Notes: generated from the sequence alone by a model not told the origin. DNA of 64,000 bases from Prevotella sp. (GCA_016290175.1 JAEETD010000005.1:1-64000); one strand, 5' to 3'. Positions 33,800 to 41,447 are shown, numbered from the stretch's first letter. Translations and numbers: made by a program.

Positions 33800-35443
33800 A
33801 TGAATACAAAAGTAAAATCCTTATTGCAACAGCTGCTACAGAGTCCACGACGGTTCCCTGTTGAACTGGCCCTGGGAGTGGTGTTCTTCATCATAGCCGT
33901 ATGGGATAGCGAGACGCACGTATGGAATGAGAAGACGGCAGAGTATGAAAGTGCAGTCAATGGTGACATTCTTTGGTTCTTCGTGCCCTTGATGGCACTG
34001 ACCTTCTGGCTCCATCGCGTCAACCGTTGGGCTTATTATACCTCGTTTTTCCTCTTCCTGCCGCTGATGATGCTCGACCTGAAGCCCTTCCTATGGACTT
34101 ATGGTTTCGCTTTCACCTATGTCCTGGCGGCGATTCTGCTCATCATCGGCAACAGACGGTTAGACAACCGCTCGTTTGCAGCCCATGCCCTGCACGTAGT
34201 CACACAGATGTTCTTCGGACTGCTCATTTCCGGCATCCTCTATATGGCTGTCTTGACCATCACATCCTCATTCTTCTATATCTTCGGCATCGACGAACCC
34301 AAGCATTTCTACGAGCATATCGCGCAGTTCATATTTTTTGTGCTGGCTCCGCAGGTGTGCTGCACCCTTGTCCGCCAGAACGAGGACGAAGTGGCCGAGC
34401 CTTTCAAGATACTCAGGCTTATCCTCAATTTCATCCTCTCCCCAGCCGTCATCATCTATACCGTCATCCTCTATACCTATTTCATAAAGATAGCCTTCGA
34501 GTGGGACCTGCCCAAGGGCGGCGTGGCTTGGATGGTCATGGGATTCATCACGGTGGCATTGATAGGTCGTGTGGCACAATCGATACTCAGCCAGCGATAT
34601 TACGACTGGTTCTACAGTCGGTTCACGCTGATTGCCATCCCTCCGCTCATCATGTACTGGATCGGCTCCATCTATCGCATCCGTCTCTACAGCTTCACCG
34701 AAAGCCGTTTCTACCTGATGGTGGCAGGTGTGCTGATGACGCTCTTTGTACTGATGCTGTTCCGTACTCGCACCCGTCGCTATCAGCTCATGGCACTCAT
34801 CTTCGGAGCGGCCATCATCCTCTTCACCTATATCCCGGGCATCTCTGCCAAGAGCATCGGCCTAAGCTGTCAGAAACAGCGGCTCACGGAACTTATCAGC
34901 GAACTGAAACTGACCGACGCCAAGACGGGCAAGCTGAACGATGACCTCGATATGAGAAGCATCCGTCAGGACAGTATGATGTGCGAACGATACAAGGATG
35001 TTACCAGCGTTATCAGCTATGTTCGCAGCGAAATCGGTGACAAGGAGTTTGATGCAAAATACGGTAAATGGGCGCACTCGGAGTACAGTTTCGGCTACGA
35101 TAAAGCTAATGGCAAATCCATAGTGCCTCGCAATAGTGGTGACATCACATATACCAGAAGGAAGCCCGTAGAGTTGGGTGAATACACCATCATGCTACCC
35201 TCAAAAGCATACGAATACAACTTCAAAAACCAGACGGTAACAATCACCCAGGATAAGGATACCGTTCTCGAATATCCTATTCAAAAGCTCATCCGTCAGG
35301 ACACGATGCTCCTGCATCATCCTGAACAACTGCTCACCTATCGCAACGACTCTCTGATGCTAATACTTGAAGGTATCTGCATTGAAGACACCGTCGTTAC
35401 AGATGTCAGGTACTATGGTCTGCAACTGTTCAAGAAGAAGTAA
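33800..35443 (+). CDS. DUF4153 multi-pass membrane protein
   Basis: 547 aa. About nine to eleven membrane helices occupy residues 15-370; the remaining 175 residues are soluble and polar. The segment RYYDWFYSRFTLIAIPPLIMYWIGSIYRIR is characteristic of DUF4153. Function unknown. It starts 35 bases after the radical SAM gene with no clear promoter between. The last part is followed closely by REP-like repeats. Confidence 0.8.
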   Translation: MNTKVKSLLQQLLQSPRRFPVELALGVVFFIIAVWDSETHVWNEKTAEYESAVNGDILWFFVPLMALTFWLHRVNRWAYYTSFFLFLPLMMLDLKPFLWTYGFAFTYVLAAILLIIGNRRLDNRSFAAHALHVVTQMFFGLLISGILYMAVLTITSSFFYIFGIDEPKHFYEHIAQFIFFVLAPQVCCTLVRQNEDEVAEPFKILRLILNFILSPAVIIYTVILYTYFIKIAFEWDLPKGGVAWMVMGFITVALIGRVAQSILSQRYYDWFYSRFTLIAIPPLIMYWIGSIYRIRLYSFTESRFYLMVAGVLMTLFVLMLFRTRTRRYQLMALIFGAAIILFTYIPGISAKSIGLSCQKQRLTELISELKLTDAKTGKLNDDLDMRSIRQDSMMCERYKDVTSVISYVRSEIGDKEFDAKYGKWAHSEYSFGYDKANGKSIVPRNSGDITYTRRKPVELGEYTIMLPSKAYEYNFKNQTVTITQDKDTVLEYPIQKLIRQDTMLLHHPEQLLTYRNDSLMLILEGICIEDTVVTDVRYYGLQLFKKK

Positions 35444-35455
35444 TATCTGACAAGG

Positions 35456-35469
35456 GACAGGTACCTGTC
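35456..35469. repeat. 14-bp palindrome beside REP
   Basis: Perfect palindrome GACAGGTACCTGTC, directly before the 33-bp REP-like unit and just after the DUF4153 gene. Confidence 0.8.
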
Positions 35470-35502
35470 ATGTCACATCGGGGTCAGGATACTTTGTGAC
35501 AT
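35470..35502 (+). repeat. REP-like 33-mer, copy R1
   Basis: Ends are the 8-bp inverted repeat ATGTCACA / TGTGACAT around a 17-base centre containing GGGGTCAGGAT. Its last base overlaps the transposase stop codon. An exact inverted copy is at 41415-41447. Confidence 0.9.
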
Positions 35503-36290
35503 TATGCTCTCCTAATAATAGAAAACCCGACTCCTGTCATCCGCTCCAATTGCCTGATACTTGCTCCAAAATCCTTGGCGGATCTTAGTATTTCTTCGCG
35601 ACGGTCTTTGCTGAGCAACAGGATATCGGCAGGAGTTCTAAGCCCGTAAGTATCCAATAGATATTCCCTTACCTCGTCATCGCTAGCAAAACAATTGCTT
35701 TTGTCGTAATCGAGGATGCGAACACTCTTTGCCAAAGGCTCATTCACCAATCCCCGCAGTTCATCCAGCGTCATCCGTTTCAGAACATGCCGTGTTTTGC
35801 AGATAGATTCACATACCATCTGCAGACTCTCGTATTCCCTCCAGCTACTCCAAGGATAGCTTATCACATCTTTCGACAACCCTGCTGCCATAGGATTCTG
35901 GTGAATATATCTAAGAAGGGTGAAGAAATAAGCTGCATCGTTGACGGGTTCGCTTTTGAATCTGTCCTGAAATAAATGTCCGCATCGCTCATGCTTCTTA
36001 TTGAAATAGAGTGCGTATGCGGCTGAGATGCGCTTGACGACAGACGACAAGTCTTCAGATTCTTCCTTGATAAGAAGATGGACGTGGTTTGGCATAAGAC
36101 AATATGCATAAAACGAACAACGGGGCGGCTGTGGACAATTCAACTCGTCTTTCGGATTTGCAAACTGTCCGAGCAATTCCTGGAATCTTGAGTAATCACT
36201 TGGCTGCTCGAAGATAATCTGATGATTCACGCCTCTCATCATGACGTGATAAATACCTGTTTCACTTTTGGTTCTGAGTGTTCTTGCCAT
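35502..36290 (-). CDS. REP-associated tyrosine transposase (RAYT)
   Basis: 262 aa starting MARTLRTKSETGIYHVMMRG. It has the Y1-transposase HUH motif in MPNHVHLLI (His69, His71) and a single catalytic Tyr probably Tyr128 in LLRYIHQNP. The sequence WSSWREY lies near residue 148, and a C-terminal helix-turn-helix-like part ends the protein. RAYTs nick and join single-stranded DNA at REP hairpins and are domesticated relatives of IS200/IS605 transposases. The longer frame to 36320 would include the promoter -7 box, so 36290 is used. REP-like copies R1 and R2 flank the gene in opposite orientations. Confidence 0.92.
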   Translation of the reverse strand: MARTLRTKSETGIYHVMMRGVNHQIIFEQPSDYSRFQELLGQFANPKDELNCPQPPRCSFYAYCLMPNHVHLLIKEESEDLSSVVKRISAAYALYFNKKHERCGHLFQDRFKSEPVNDAAYFFTLLRYIHQNPMAAGLSKDVISYPWSSWREYESLQMVCESICKTRHVLKRMTLDELRGLVNEPLAKSVRILDYDKSNCFASDDEVREYLLDTYGLRTPADILLLSKDRREEILRSAKDFGASIRQLERMTGVGFSIIRRA

Positions 36291-36317
36291 ATTATTATAT
36301 TTTTTGATTAACTGCTG

Positions 36318-36349
36318 CAAAGGTATAAAAATATTGTGAATCAGCCAAA
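36318..36349 (-). promoter_or_regulatory. Promoter TTTG-N20-TACCTTTG of RAYT
   Basis: On the minus strand: TTTG (36346-36349), 20 bases, TACCTTTG (36318-36325). The ATG of the transposase follows 28 bases later. Confidence 0.7.
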
Positions 36350-36392
36350 CAATTCACGCAAAAACTAATCTCAAAAGCCTAAAAAAATAGAA

Positions 36393-36420
36393 ATGTCACA
36401 AAGTATCCTCGATGTGACAT
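36393..36420 (-). repeat. REP-like unit, copy R2 (5-bp deletion)
   Basis: Matches the reverse complement of R1 except for loss of five bases in the centre (28 instead of 33). The 8-bp terminal arms are intact. Confidence 0.85.
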
Positions 36421-36429
36421 TAGTCTCGG

Positions 36430-36503
36430 AGAAAAAGAAATAAGTCTGAAAGTATTGAAAATTATTCCGAGAGTATTGATGATTACTTTCGGAGTAATTG
36501 ACG
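36430..36503. repeat. 21-bp periodic array
   Basis: Related words AGTATTGA at 36451 and 36472, AGTAATTG at 36493 and a weaker unit at 36430 are each 21 bases apart. Adjacent to copy R2. Confidence 0.55.
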
Positions 36504-36525
36504 TATCATATATTGGAAAAAGAAA

Positions 36526-36543
36526 CCGGCACGTGAGTGCCGG
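36526..36543 (-). terminator. Terminator downstream of 5S transcript
   Basis: Stem CCGGCAC / GTGCCGG with a 4-base loop. Read on the minus strand it is followed by a T-rich stretch, so it can end transcription coming from the 5S gene. Confidence 0.7.
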
Positions 36544-36863
36544 GAAAGAGTTCTCTTCTTTTCAGATTTGCAAGTTAATCATCTCTTTTTCCGTGTCTAT
36601 ACATTAGATAGAGATCTAGTGCAATACCCGGTACTGCAAACCACGACTAAAAGAAGCTTAGCAAGGTAAGCGAAATAGATGTGAGACCTACAACGATTGG
36701 ATTATCTGCCAATCTACCAATAGACAGAGCTTTCTTTTTCAACTCTGTCTAAATTACTCTGAATAATAGCTTTTTATTAATCATTTTACTTAGATGTATT
36801 ATGCTAATGTGATACCCCGGAGCCCTATCGGGCAATTAGCTTATTAATTTTGGCTCTTAGTCA
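36544..36863 (-). other. Structured noncoding stretch, possible ncRNA
   Basis: No open reading frame of note in 320 bases between the 5S gene and a terminator. Several dyads occur: GCTAAT/ATTAGC (36803-36808, 36835-36840) enclosing CCCG/CGGG, then AGACAGAG/CTCTGTCT (36722-36729, 36743-36750), then GATTGG/CCAATC (36695-36700, 36709-36714). It could be a structured RNA such as a 6S-like RNA, or just the trailer of the 5S transcript. No family recognised. Confidence 0.3.
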
Positions 36864-36973
<110 letters not shown>

Positions 36974-36993
36974 CGTCTTATACTATTTTATTT

Positions 36994-37194
36994 CTAGTCA
37001 ATAACAATATCCTTACGACCTTTTAATGCTTCTCGAATCCTATCCTGTTCTTCTGAAGTCAGTGACGATGTTTCAAAACTTTCCGAGAAAATGCGATAGG
37101 CATCTTCGTCCAAATGGCCTCTAACTGAAACGACTTTGTTATCAAGATGAATATTCATCTGATTTCCTTTTAGGTCAAACTTAATGCCACTCAT
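36994..37194 (-). CDS. Small protein of unknown function, 66 aa
   Basis: Starts MSGIKFDLKGNQMNIHLDNK, polar with mixed strand then helix (SSLTSEEQDRIREALKGR), no membrane segment. It begins 6 bases after the stop of the BspA-like gene, and ends 20 bases before the 5S gene. The close spacing suggests it belongs to the BspA transcript. No family recognised. Confidence 0.55.
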   Translation of the reverse strand: MSGIKFDLKGNQMNIHLDNKVVSVRGHLDEDAYRIFSESFETSSLTSEEQDRIREALKGRKDIVID

Positions 37195-37200
37195 GAATCC

Positions 37201-38742
37201 TTATTTTATTAGTACTTTCTTACCATTTATGATGTAGATTCCTTTCGAAGGTTTGTTCACATGATATCCATGAAGGTCATAGTACCTTTCTTCAGCTTTG
37301 ATCTCGTCTTTAATATTGATAACACCTGTTGGTTTAGGGTCGTTATCTGTCAAAGCGACTATGTTTTTAAAATCTTTCCAATACTTTGCTTTTTTATACA
37401 AATCAATACTCTTAGCTGGCACATGGAGTGTCGCAGTCTCCCTAATGTTGAAGTCAAAACCACATGAAGACGGAGTTGACTCAACATAACAAAATATATC
37501 TTTAACATTATCACAATTTTGGAAAGCAAAACCATATATATCTTTTGCACCAGATCCGATAACAACGGTAGTAAGACCAGAACACTCAAGAAATGCATAA
37601 GATCCGATTTTTGTCACACTATTAGGGATAGAAACTGAGGTTAGACTTGTACAATCTTGGAAAGAGCCTAATCCAATTGTCTCTACACCGTTTTCGATGA
37701 TAAAAGAGGAAAGATTTCTACAACCTCCAAATGCCCCTTGTCCAATTCTTTTCACGCTATTAGGAATGACAATATGGGTTAGATTATTTAGATTCGAGAA
37801 AGCATACCCTTCAATAGACGTTACATTATGGGGAATAATTACTGTAGTAAGACCAACACAATTGCAAAAAGAATGTTCCCCTATAGTATCTACACTATTA
37901 GGGATAGTGTAACTTTTTTCGGACTTTCCGGCAGGGTAGCCTATAAGCGTTGTCATGTCTTTGTTAAACAATACTCCAAAAACAGAACAGAAGTAAGGGT
38001 TATCAGAATTAACCTTAAATTCTGAAAGACTAATGCACTCATCGAATGCTCTTTTTCCAATAGAAGTCAAACCGATTCCAATAGAAACGTTTTTTAAACC
38101 CTTACACTCAAAAAAGGCATAGTTACCGATAGACGTAACGCTATTAGGTATACTTATATTGATAAGTTTTTCACAGTAAGCAAATGTATATGTACCAATA
38201 GATCTTAAATTATTAGACAATGTTACAGAAGTTAAACTACTACATTGATAAAAAGTAGAACCTTCTAAATTTGTTACACTATTCGGAATGATTATTGAAG
38301 TTAAACTTTCGCATTTTTCGAAAGCATAACCACCTATACTTTTTACACTATTAGGAATAGTCACAGAGGTCAGACTCCTACAGTAGGAGAAAGCACAGAA
38401 TCCTATTCCCTCTAAACTATTTCCTAAAATCAAACGAGAAAGGCTATAACAATGGTCAAAAGCCCATTTCCCAATGTATGTAACACTATTAGGTATGGTA
38501 ACAGAGGTAATGCTACTGCTTTCGAAAGCCCTTTCGGCAATAGATTTTACTTCGTACTTTCCCTTATATTCAATATATTGAGGAATAACAACGTTACCAT
38601 TACCATTATAGTCATCAGAAAGACCACACACAGTAGCACTGCCATTGTAAATCTCATATCTTACGCCGTCGATAGTTACAGCAATTGCGCTTAGAACTAC
38701 GAATACATGTACAAATAACAAAAGTAAGAATCTCCTTTTCAT
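37201..38742 (-). CDS. BspA-like leucine-rich repeat surface protein
   Basis: 513 aa. Signal peptide (KRRFLLLLFVHVFVVLSAIA), then about a dozen 22-24-residue LRR_5 repeats of the type SVTSIGNYAFFEC / LTSVTIPNS from residue 60 to 420, then a short C-terminal domain ending GIYIINGKKVLIK, a frequent ending in exported Prevotella proteins. BspA-type proteins mediate adhesion to host matrix and other cells. The gene is clearly more AT-rich than the metabolic genes around it, which fits lateral transfer or a variable surface gene. The ATG at 38742 is preferred over 38769 because the signal peptide starts there. Confidence 0.9.
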   Translation of the reverse strand: MKRRFLLLLFVHVFVVLSAIAVTIDGVRYEIYNGSATVCGLSDDYNGNGNVVIPQYIEYKGKYEVKSIAERAFESSSITSVTIPNSVTYIGKWAFDHCYSLSRLILGNSLEGIGFCAFSYCRSLTSVTIPNSVKSIGGYAFEKCESLTSIIIPNSVTNLEGSTFYQCSSLTSVTLSNNLRSIGTYTFAYCEKLINISIPNSVTSIGNYAFFECKGLKNVSIGIGLTSIGKRAFDECISLSEFKVNSDNPYFCSVFGVLFNKDMTTLIGYPAGKSEKSYTIPNSVDTIGEHSFCNCVGLTTVIIPHNVTSIEGYAFSNLNNLTHIVIPNSVKRIGQGAFGGCRNLSSFIIENGVETIGLGSFQDCTSLTSVSIPNSVTKIGSYAFLECSGLTTVVIGSGAKDIYGFAFQNCDNVKDIFCYVESTPSSCGFDFNIRETATLHVPAKSIDLYKKAKYWKDFKNIVALTDNDPKPTGVINIKDEIKAEERYYDLHGYHVNKPSKGIYIINGKKVLIK

Positions 38743-38872
38743 ATTTCTATGCTTTTTATTGTTGAACACTTCTACATTTCATAATTTAATAACCTGTTAA
38801 TTTTTCTGATTTCTTCTTCCAAACCTGCTGCATATCGTTCTGAAGAGATATATTCCACATTGCAGATGCTTG

Positions 38873-38902
38873 TGTCATACCGGGGGCAGGATAATTTGTG
38901 AC
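38873..38902 (+). repeat. REP-like unit R4 (degenerate)
   Basis: Matches R1 at 26 of 30 positions, with the core GGGGGCAGGATAATTTGTG. Forms the left half of a tail-to-tail pair. Confidence 0.75.
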
Positions 38903-38903
38903 T

Positions 38904-38932
38904 GTCACGAAGTGTTCTGACCCTGTATGACA
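38904..38932 (-). repeat. REP-like unit R5 (degenerate)
   Basis: Reverse orientation relative to R4, one base away. On the minus strand it reads TGTCATACAGGGTCAG then CACTTCGTGAC, an eroded copy of R1. The pair resembles a BIME. Confidence 0.7.
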
Positions 38933-38997
38933 TGTCTTGGTTTCCAGTATGTTGGCATGAAATGTATTCATCTTGTTAATAATTGTAATCCGTGTGC

Positions 38998-39027
38998 AAA
39001 TATAAAAATTAATTTGGAAATAAACAA
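38998..39027 (-). promoter_or_regulatory. Promoter TTG-N19-TATATTTG of BspA gene
   Basis: On the minus strand: TTG (39025-39027), about 19 bases, TATATTTG (38998-39005). The predicted leader of about 250 bases contains the REP pair. Confidence 0.55.
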
Positions 39028-39043
39028 GAAAAAGACAGAAAAC

Positions 39044-39074
39044 TTGCGATAATCAGAATTATTGCGTATCTTTG
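39044..39074 (+). promoter_or_regulatory. Promoter TTG-N20-TATCTTTG
   Basis: TTG (39044-39046), 20 bases, TATCTTTG (39067-39074). Drives the DUF6078-like gene, whose ATG is 23 bases on. Confidence 0.7.
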
Positions 39075-39097
39075 CAAATCAACAATTGAATACGAAT

Positions 39098-39541
39098 ATG
39101 GAAGAGAAAGAACTGAAAGCGAAAAATATACCAATGGGATATCCATTATGTTTTAACGAAGAATGTGCAGAGAAGGGAAAGTGCATGCATTATCAGGCCA
39201 GGCTGCTGATGCCTGAGGGTCGTTATTATGGTTCGGCGGTTTTTCCATTAGCATGGAAAGATGGTAAGTGCAAATGCTTCCGTGAGAAGAAGCTGGTGAA
39301 TAAGGCTTGGGGGTTCACGAAGATCTATGATAATGTTCCCCAAAGACAAAAGGCTGAGGCTCGTGCGTGTGTACATTCTTTTTTTGGTCGAGGCAATGGC
39401 CCATATTATAGGGTTCATCATGGTGAAAACAAGCTTTCACCAAAAGAGCAGGAAGAGATTTTGAAGATCCTTGCTAAGTTTGGAAGCACGGAGGGTATCC
39501 AATTCGACCACTACATTACGGATTGGGACTTCGACTATTAA
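39098..39541 (+). CDS. DUF6078-like protein
   Basis: 147 aa, cytoplasmic. Cys-rich N-terminal part (LCFNEECAEKGKCMHY, about residues 17-32, then KCKCF near 66) could bind a metal. A central ACVHSFFGRGNGPYYRVHHGENKLSPKEQEEIL segment resembles a DNA- or RNA-binding helix pair. I associate this pattern with DUF6078 of Prevotella; function unknown. The frame is open upstream to 39062, but that would include the -7 box. Confidence 0.6.
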   Translation: MEEKELKAKNIPMGYPLCFNEECAEKGKCMHYQARLLMPEGRYYGSAVFPLAWKDGKCKCFREKKLVNKAWGFTKIYDNVPQRQKAEARACVHSFFGRGNGPYYRVHHGENKLSPKEQEEILKILAKFGSTEGIQFDHYITDWDFDY

Positions 39542-39820
39542 CAAGCGAACATCATGACTGCCTAGCTGGCTTTTTGTCAGCCTACGGCTCGCTATTTATT
39601 CCCACACTGGGAACGTTTTATTCCCACCGTGGGAACATTTCATTCCCAGTGTGGGAATAATTGTTGCTCTTAAAGGGAACAATCCGGCACCTTCTTATCA
39701 ATGGATAAACGGCTCTTTATCATCGAGGCGATGGTCTTATTTCAAAATAAGAGGCTTCAGAAAAGCCTATATACACTCCACCCAATCACTTGTAACATCG
39801 ATAAACACAAGGACTGCGCT
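39542..39820. other. Intergenic region with palindrome array
   Basis: No gene I can support; a 77-codon frame (39701-39934) overlaps the 12-mer array and looks spurious. The 22-bp palindromic array at 39599-39657 lies here. Confidence 0.55.
39599..39657. repeat. Three palindromes at exact 22-bp spacing
   Basis: Units TTCCCACACTGGGAA (39599), TTCCCACCGTGGGAA (39621) and TTCCCAGTGTGGGAA (39643). Each is a 15-base near-palindrome whose centre varies while the arms TTCCCA/TGGGAA stay fixed. Spacing is 22 bases between starts. Confidence 0.9.
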
Positions 39821-39885
39821 GGGTTGGGTGTTGGCTCAGCACTCACCCCAAGACCTAACCAAACACTCACCCTAATACCCACCCT
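39821..39885 (+). repeat. Left 12-mer array (inverted end) of VapE element
   Basis: One GT-oriented 12-mer (GGGTTGGGTGTT), a 5-base spacer, then four AC-oriented 12-mers: AGCACTCACCCC, AAGACCTAACCA, AACACTCACCCT, AATACCCACCCT. The arrangement matches the reverse complement of 41291-41355 unit for unit, with 49 of 65 bases identical and no gap. Confidence 0.85.
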
Positions 39886-39969
39886 TTCGCTCATTTTGTC
39901 CATTTTTCAAAATCAACACCTCGAAAAGTGTTAAAAAACAACCTTGTCGTGCCTATTTTGAGGAAAAAC

Positions 39970-40000
39970 TTGCAAACCGCATTTTTATTTTGTATCTTTG
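39970..40000 (+). promoter_or_regulatory. Promoter TTG-N20-TATCTTTG of VapE gene
   Basis: TTG (39970-39972), 20 bases, TATCTTTG (39993-40000). The leader to the ATG is about 70 bases. The promoter is inside the inverted arrays, so the element carries its own. Confidence 0.7.
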
Positions 40001-40075
40001 CACCTTGAAAGGCGTGACGCTGTGAGAGACACTTACAAGCCAATCTAGCCTTAACTACTAAAAATTCTTTTTCCT

Positions 40076-41284
40076 ATGAGTAAGGAACTGACCATTCACG
40101 GTGAGGCTCTTGGAGCTTCACAGCAGGGAACGCTCGCAGTAGAGCAATTCCTGAAAGACAATTACCTATTCCGCTTCAACGAACTGAGCGGGAAGGTAGA
40201 GTGTGTAACCCTGCCGTCTGACGATAAGCCCGTCTGGCAAGTGCTGACTCAAAAGGCGCTGAACTCCATCATCATCCGCGCCAAGCGTGAGCAGATCTGC
40301 GAGAAGGGCAGTCCAAAGACGGACATCGTCGAGCTGGTGCAGTCTGACGAGGTCGAGACGTTCAATCCCATCCAGGATTATCTCTCGCATCTGCCACAAT
40401 GGGACGGACAGAACCATGTGGCCCGTCTCTTCGGGCGTTTGCCTGGCGTGAGCACAGAACAGTTGGAGTTTCTATCCGTCTGGATCCGCTCGGCTGTGGC
40501 TCACTGGCTTCAGATGGACACGCTTCATGGCAATGAGTGCGTGCCCACGCTGATTGGTGCTCAGGGCTGCGGAAAGTCCACCTTCGTGGCCCGCCTGCTG
40601 CCTGCAGAACTTCGTGTGTACTTCTTGGATCATCTGAACCTCTCGAACAAGTTCGATAAGGAGATGGCCTTGACGAACAATCTGATTGTCAACCTCGACG
40701 AGTTGGATGCCATCCGTCCATCTCAGCATGCGGCTCTGAAGCAGACGCTCTCGAAGAGTAAGGTGAACGGACGACCTATCTATGGCGCCTCGCAGGATGA
40801 CCGACCTCGCTATGCCTCGTTTGTGGCGACGACCAACAATCCTCATCCGCTGTCGGATGCTACGGGTAGCCGTCGATACATCTGCCTGACCATTCCTGAA
40901 GGACAGTATATCGATAATTCTAGTGAGATCGACTATCAGCAGCTCTATGCACAGGTGGTTCATGAGGTGAAAGACCTGAAGGCTCCCTACTGGTTTAACA
41001 ATCAGCAGGTGGCACGTATTCAGGAACTGAACCTGAACTACATGGAGCAGAAGGATATTGCAGAGGTGATTGAGGCCTGTATCCGCAAGCCCAAGGAGGG
41101 TGAGCAAGGCATCCGTATGAAGAGCGGTGAGATTGTGAGCCTGATCCGTCGTAAGTATCCTTCGATTAAGAACGACCACAGCACGAAGATCCATCTGGGA
41201 ATGGCGATGAAGGAACTCGGCTTCGAGGGTAAGACGCACGGAAACCAGACGTATTACAAGGTGATTCCCTTGAAAGCAGCCTGA
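40076..41284 (+). CDS. VapE/VirE-type P-loop ATPase
   Basis: 402 aa. Walker A GAQGCGKST (161-169), Walker B LIVNLDELD (203-211), sensor residues TTNN (252-255) and a conserved GSRRYICL with possible arginine finger (264-271). This is the virulence-associated E family, related to superfamily-3 helicases of phages and satellites. The C-terminal 90 residues (SLIRRKYPSIKND...MKELGFEGKTHGNQTYYKVIPL) look like a DUF3874-type winged helix. No primase, integrase or capsid gene is adjacent, which is unusual. It would act in the cytoplasm on DNA or a replication fork. Flanked by matching inverted 12-mer arrays. Confidence 0.88.
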   Translation: MSKELTIHGEALGASQQGTLAVEQFLKDNYLFRFNELSGKVECVTLPSDDKPVWQVLTQKALNSIIIRAKREQICEKGSPKTDIVELVQSDEVETFNPIQDYLSHLPQWDGQNHVARLFGRLPGVSTEQLEFLSVWIRSAVAHWLQMDTLHGNECVPTLIGAQGCGKSTFVARLLPAELRVYFLDHLNLSNKFDKEMALTNNLIVNLDELDAIRPSQHAALKQTLSKSKVNGRPIYGASQDDRPRYASFVATTNNPHPLSDATGSRRYICLTIPEGQYIDNSSEIDYQQLYAQVVHEVKDLKAPYWFNNQQVARIQELNLNYMEQKDIAEVIEACIRKPKEGEQGIRMKSGEIVSLIRRKYPSIKNDHSTKIHLGMAMKELGFEGKTHGNQTYYKVIPLKAA

Positions 41285-41290
41285 GCCTGA

Positions 41291-41355
41291 GGGGTGGGTG
41301 TCTGGTGGAGTGTTAGGGTAAGTGTTGGGGTGAGTGTTGTTTGAACACCCACCCC
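41291..41355 (-). repeat. Right 12-mer array (inverted end) of VapE element
   Basis: GGGGTGGGTGTC, then three GT-oriented 12-mers TGGTGGAGTGTT, AGGGTAAGTGTT, GGGGTGAGTGTT, a 5-base spacer, then AACACCCACCCC. The outer 11 bases of both ends pair perfectly with each other. Several runs of three or four G occur. Confidence 0.85.
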
Positions 41356-41404
41356 TTCGCTTTTCTATTATTTAAAGGGTTCTCAAACAATCGGGGTGGG
41401 TGTT
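41344..41404. terminator. Hairpin after VapE gene
   Basis: AACACCCACCCC (41344-41355) pairs perfectly with GGGGTGGGTGTT (41393-41404) across a 37-base AT-rich loop. It could end transcription, or be a further array unit. Confidence 0.4.
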
Positions 41405-41414
41405 TCACAACGAA

Positions 41415-41447
41415 ATGTCACAAAGTATCCTGACCCCGATGTGACAT
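41415..41447 (-). repeat. REP-like 33-mer, copy R3
   Basis: Exact reverse complement of R1 (35470-35502), about 5.9 kb away, six bases from the stop codon of the LpxA-like gene. Confidence 0.95.

Larger units (their letters stand above)
38743..39043. other. BspA leader with REP pair
   Basis: No credible gene. It contains the long leader of the BspA-like gene and, within it, two divergent REP-like units (38873-38932). The promoter of the BspA gene lies at the right end, next to the divergent promoter of the DUF6078-like gene. Confidence 0.6.

Noticed and set aside
36600-36720. Possible tRNA next to 5S
   Set aside because: Some stems exist but no cloverleaf with T-loop GTTCRAATC or a 3' CCA position could be found on either strand.
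38786-38971. 61-codon frame on the minus strand upstream of the BspA-like gene
   Set aside because: It is made largely of the REP pair and lies inside the predicted leader; no start signal or protein character.
39599-39657. Possible CRISPR array
   Set aside because: Units follow each other at 22 bp with no unique spacers of normal length, and no cas gene is in the window. The arrays at 4476, 8077, 8137 and 36430 fail for the same reason.
39701-39934. 77-codon frame before the VapE gene
   Set aside because: Its second half is the translation of the 12-mer array (TLTLIPTLSLI) and it runs over the VapE promoter region; no ribosome-binding site.
41281-41338. Canonical G-quadruplex motif
   Set aside because: G runs are present, but at least one loop is about 17 bases, longer than standard quadruplex rules allow; mentioned only as a possibility under the VapE element.
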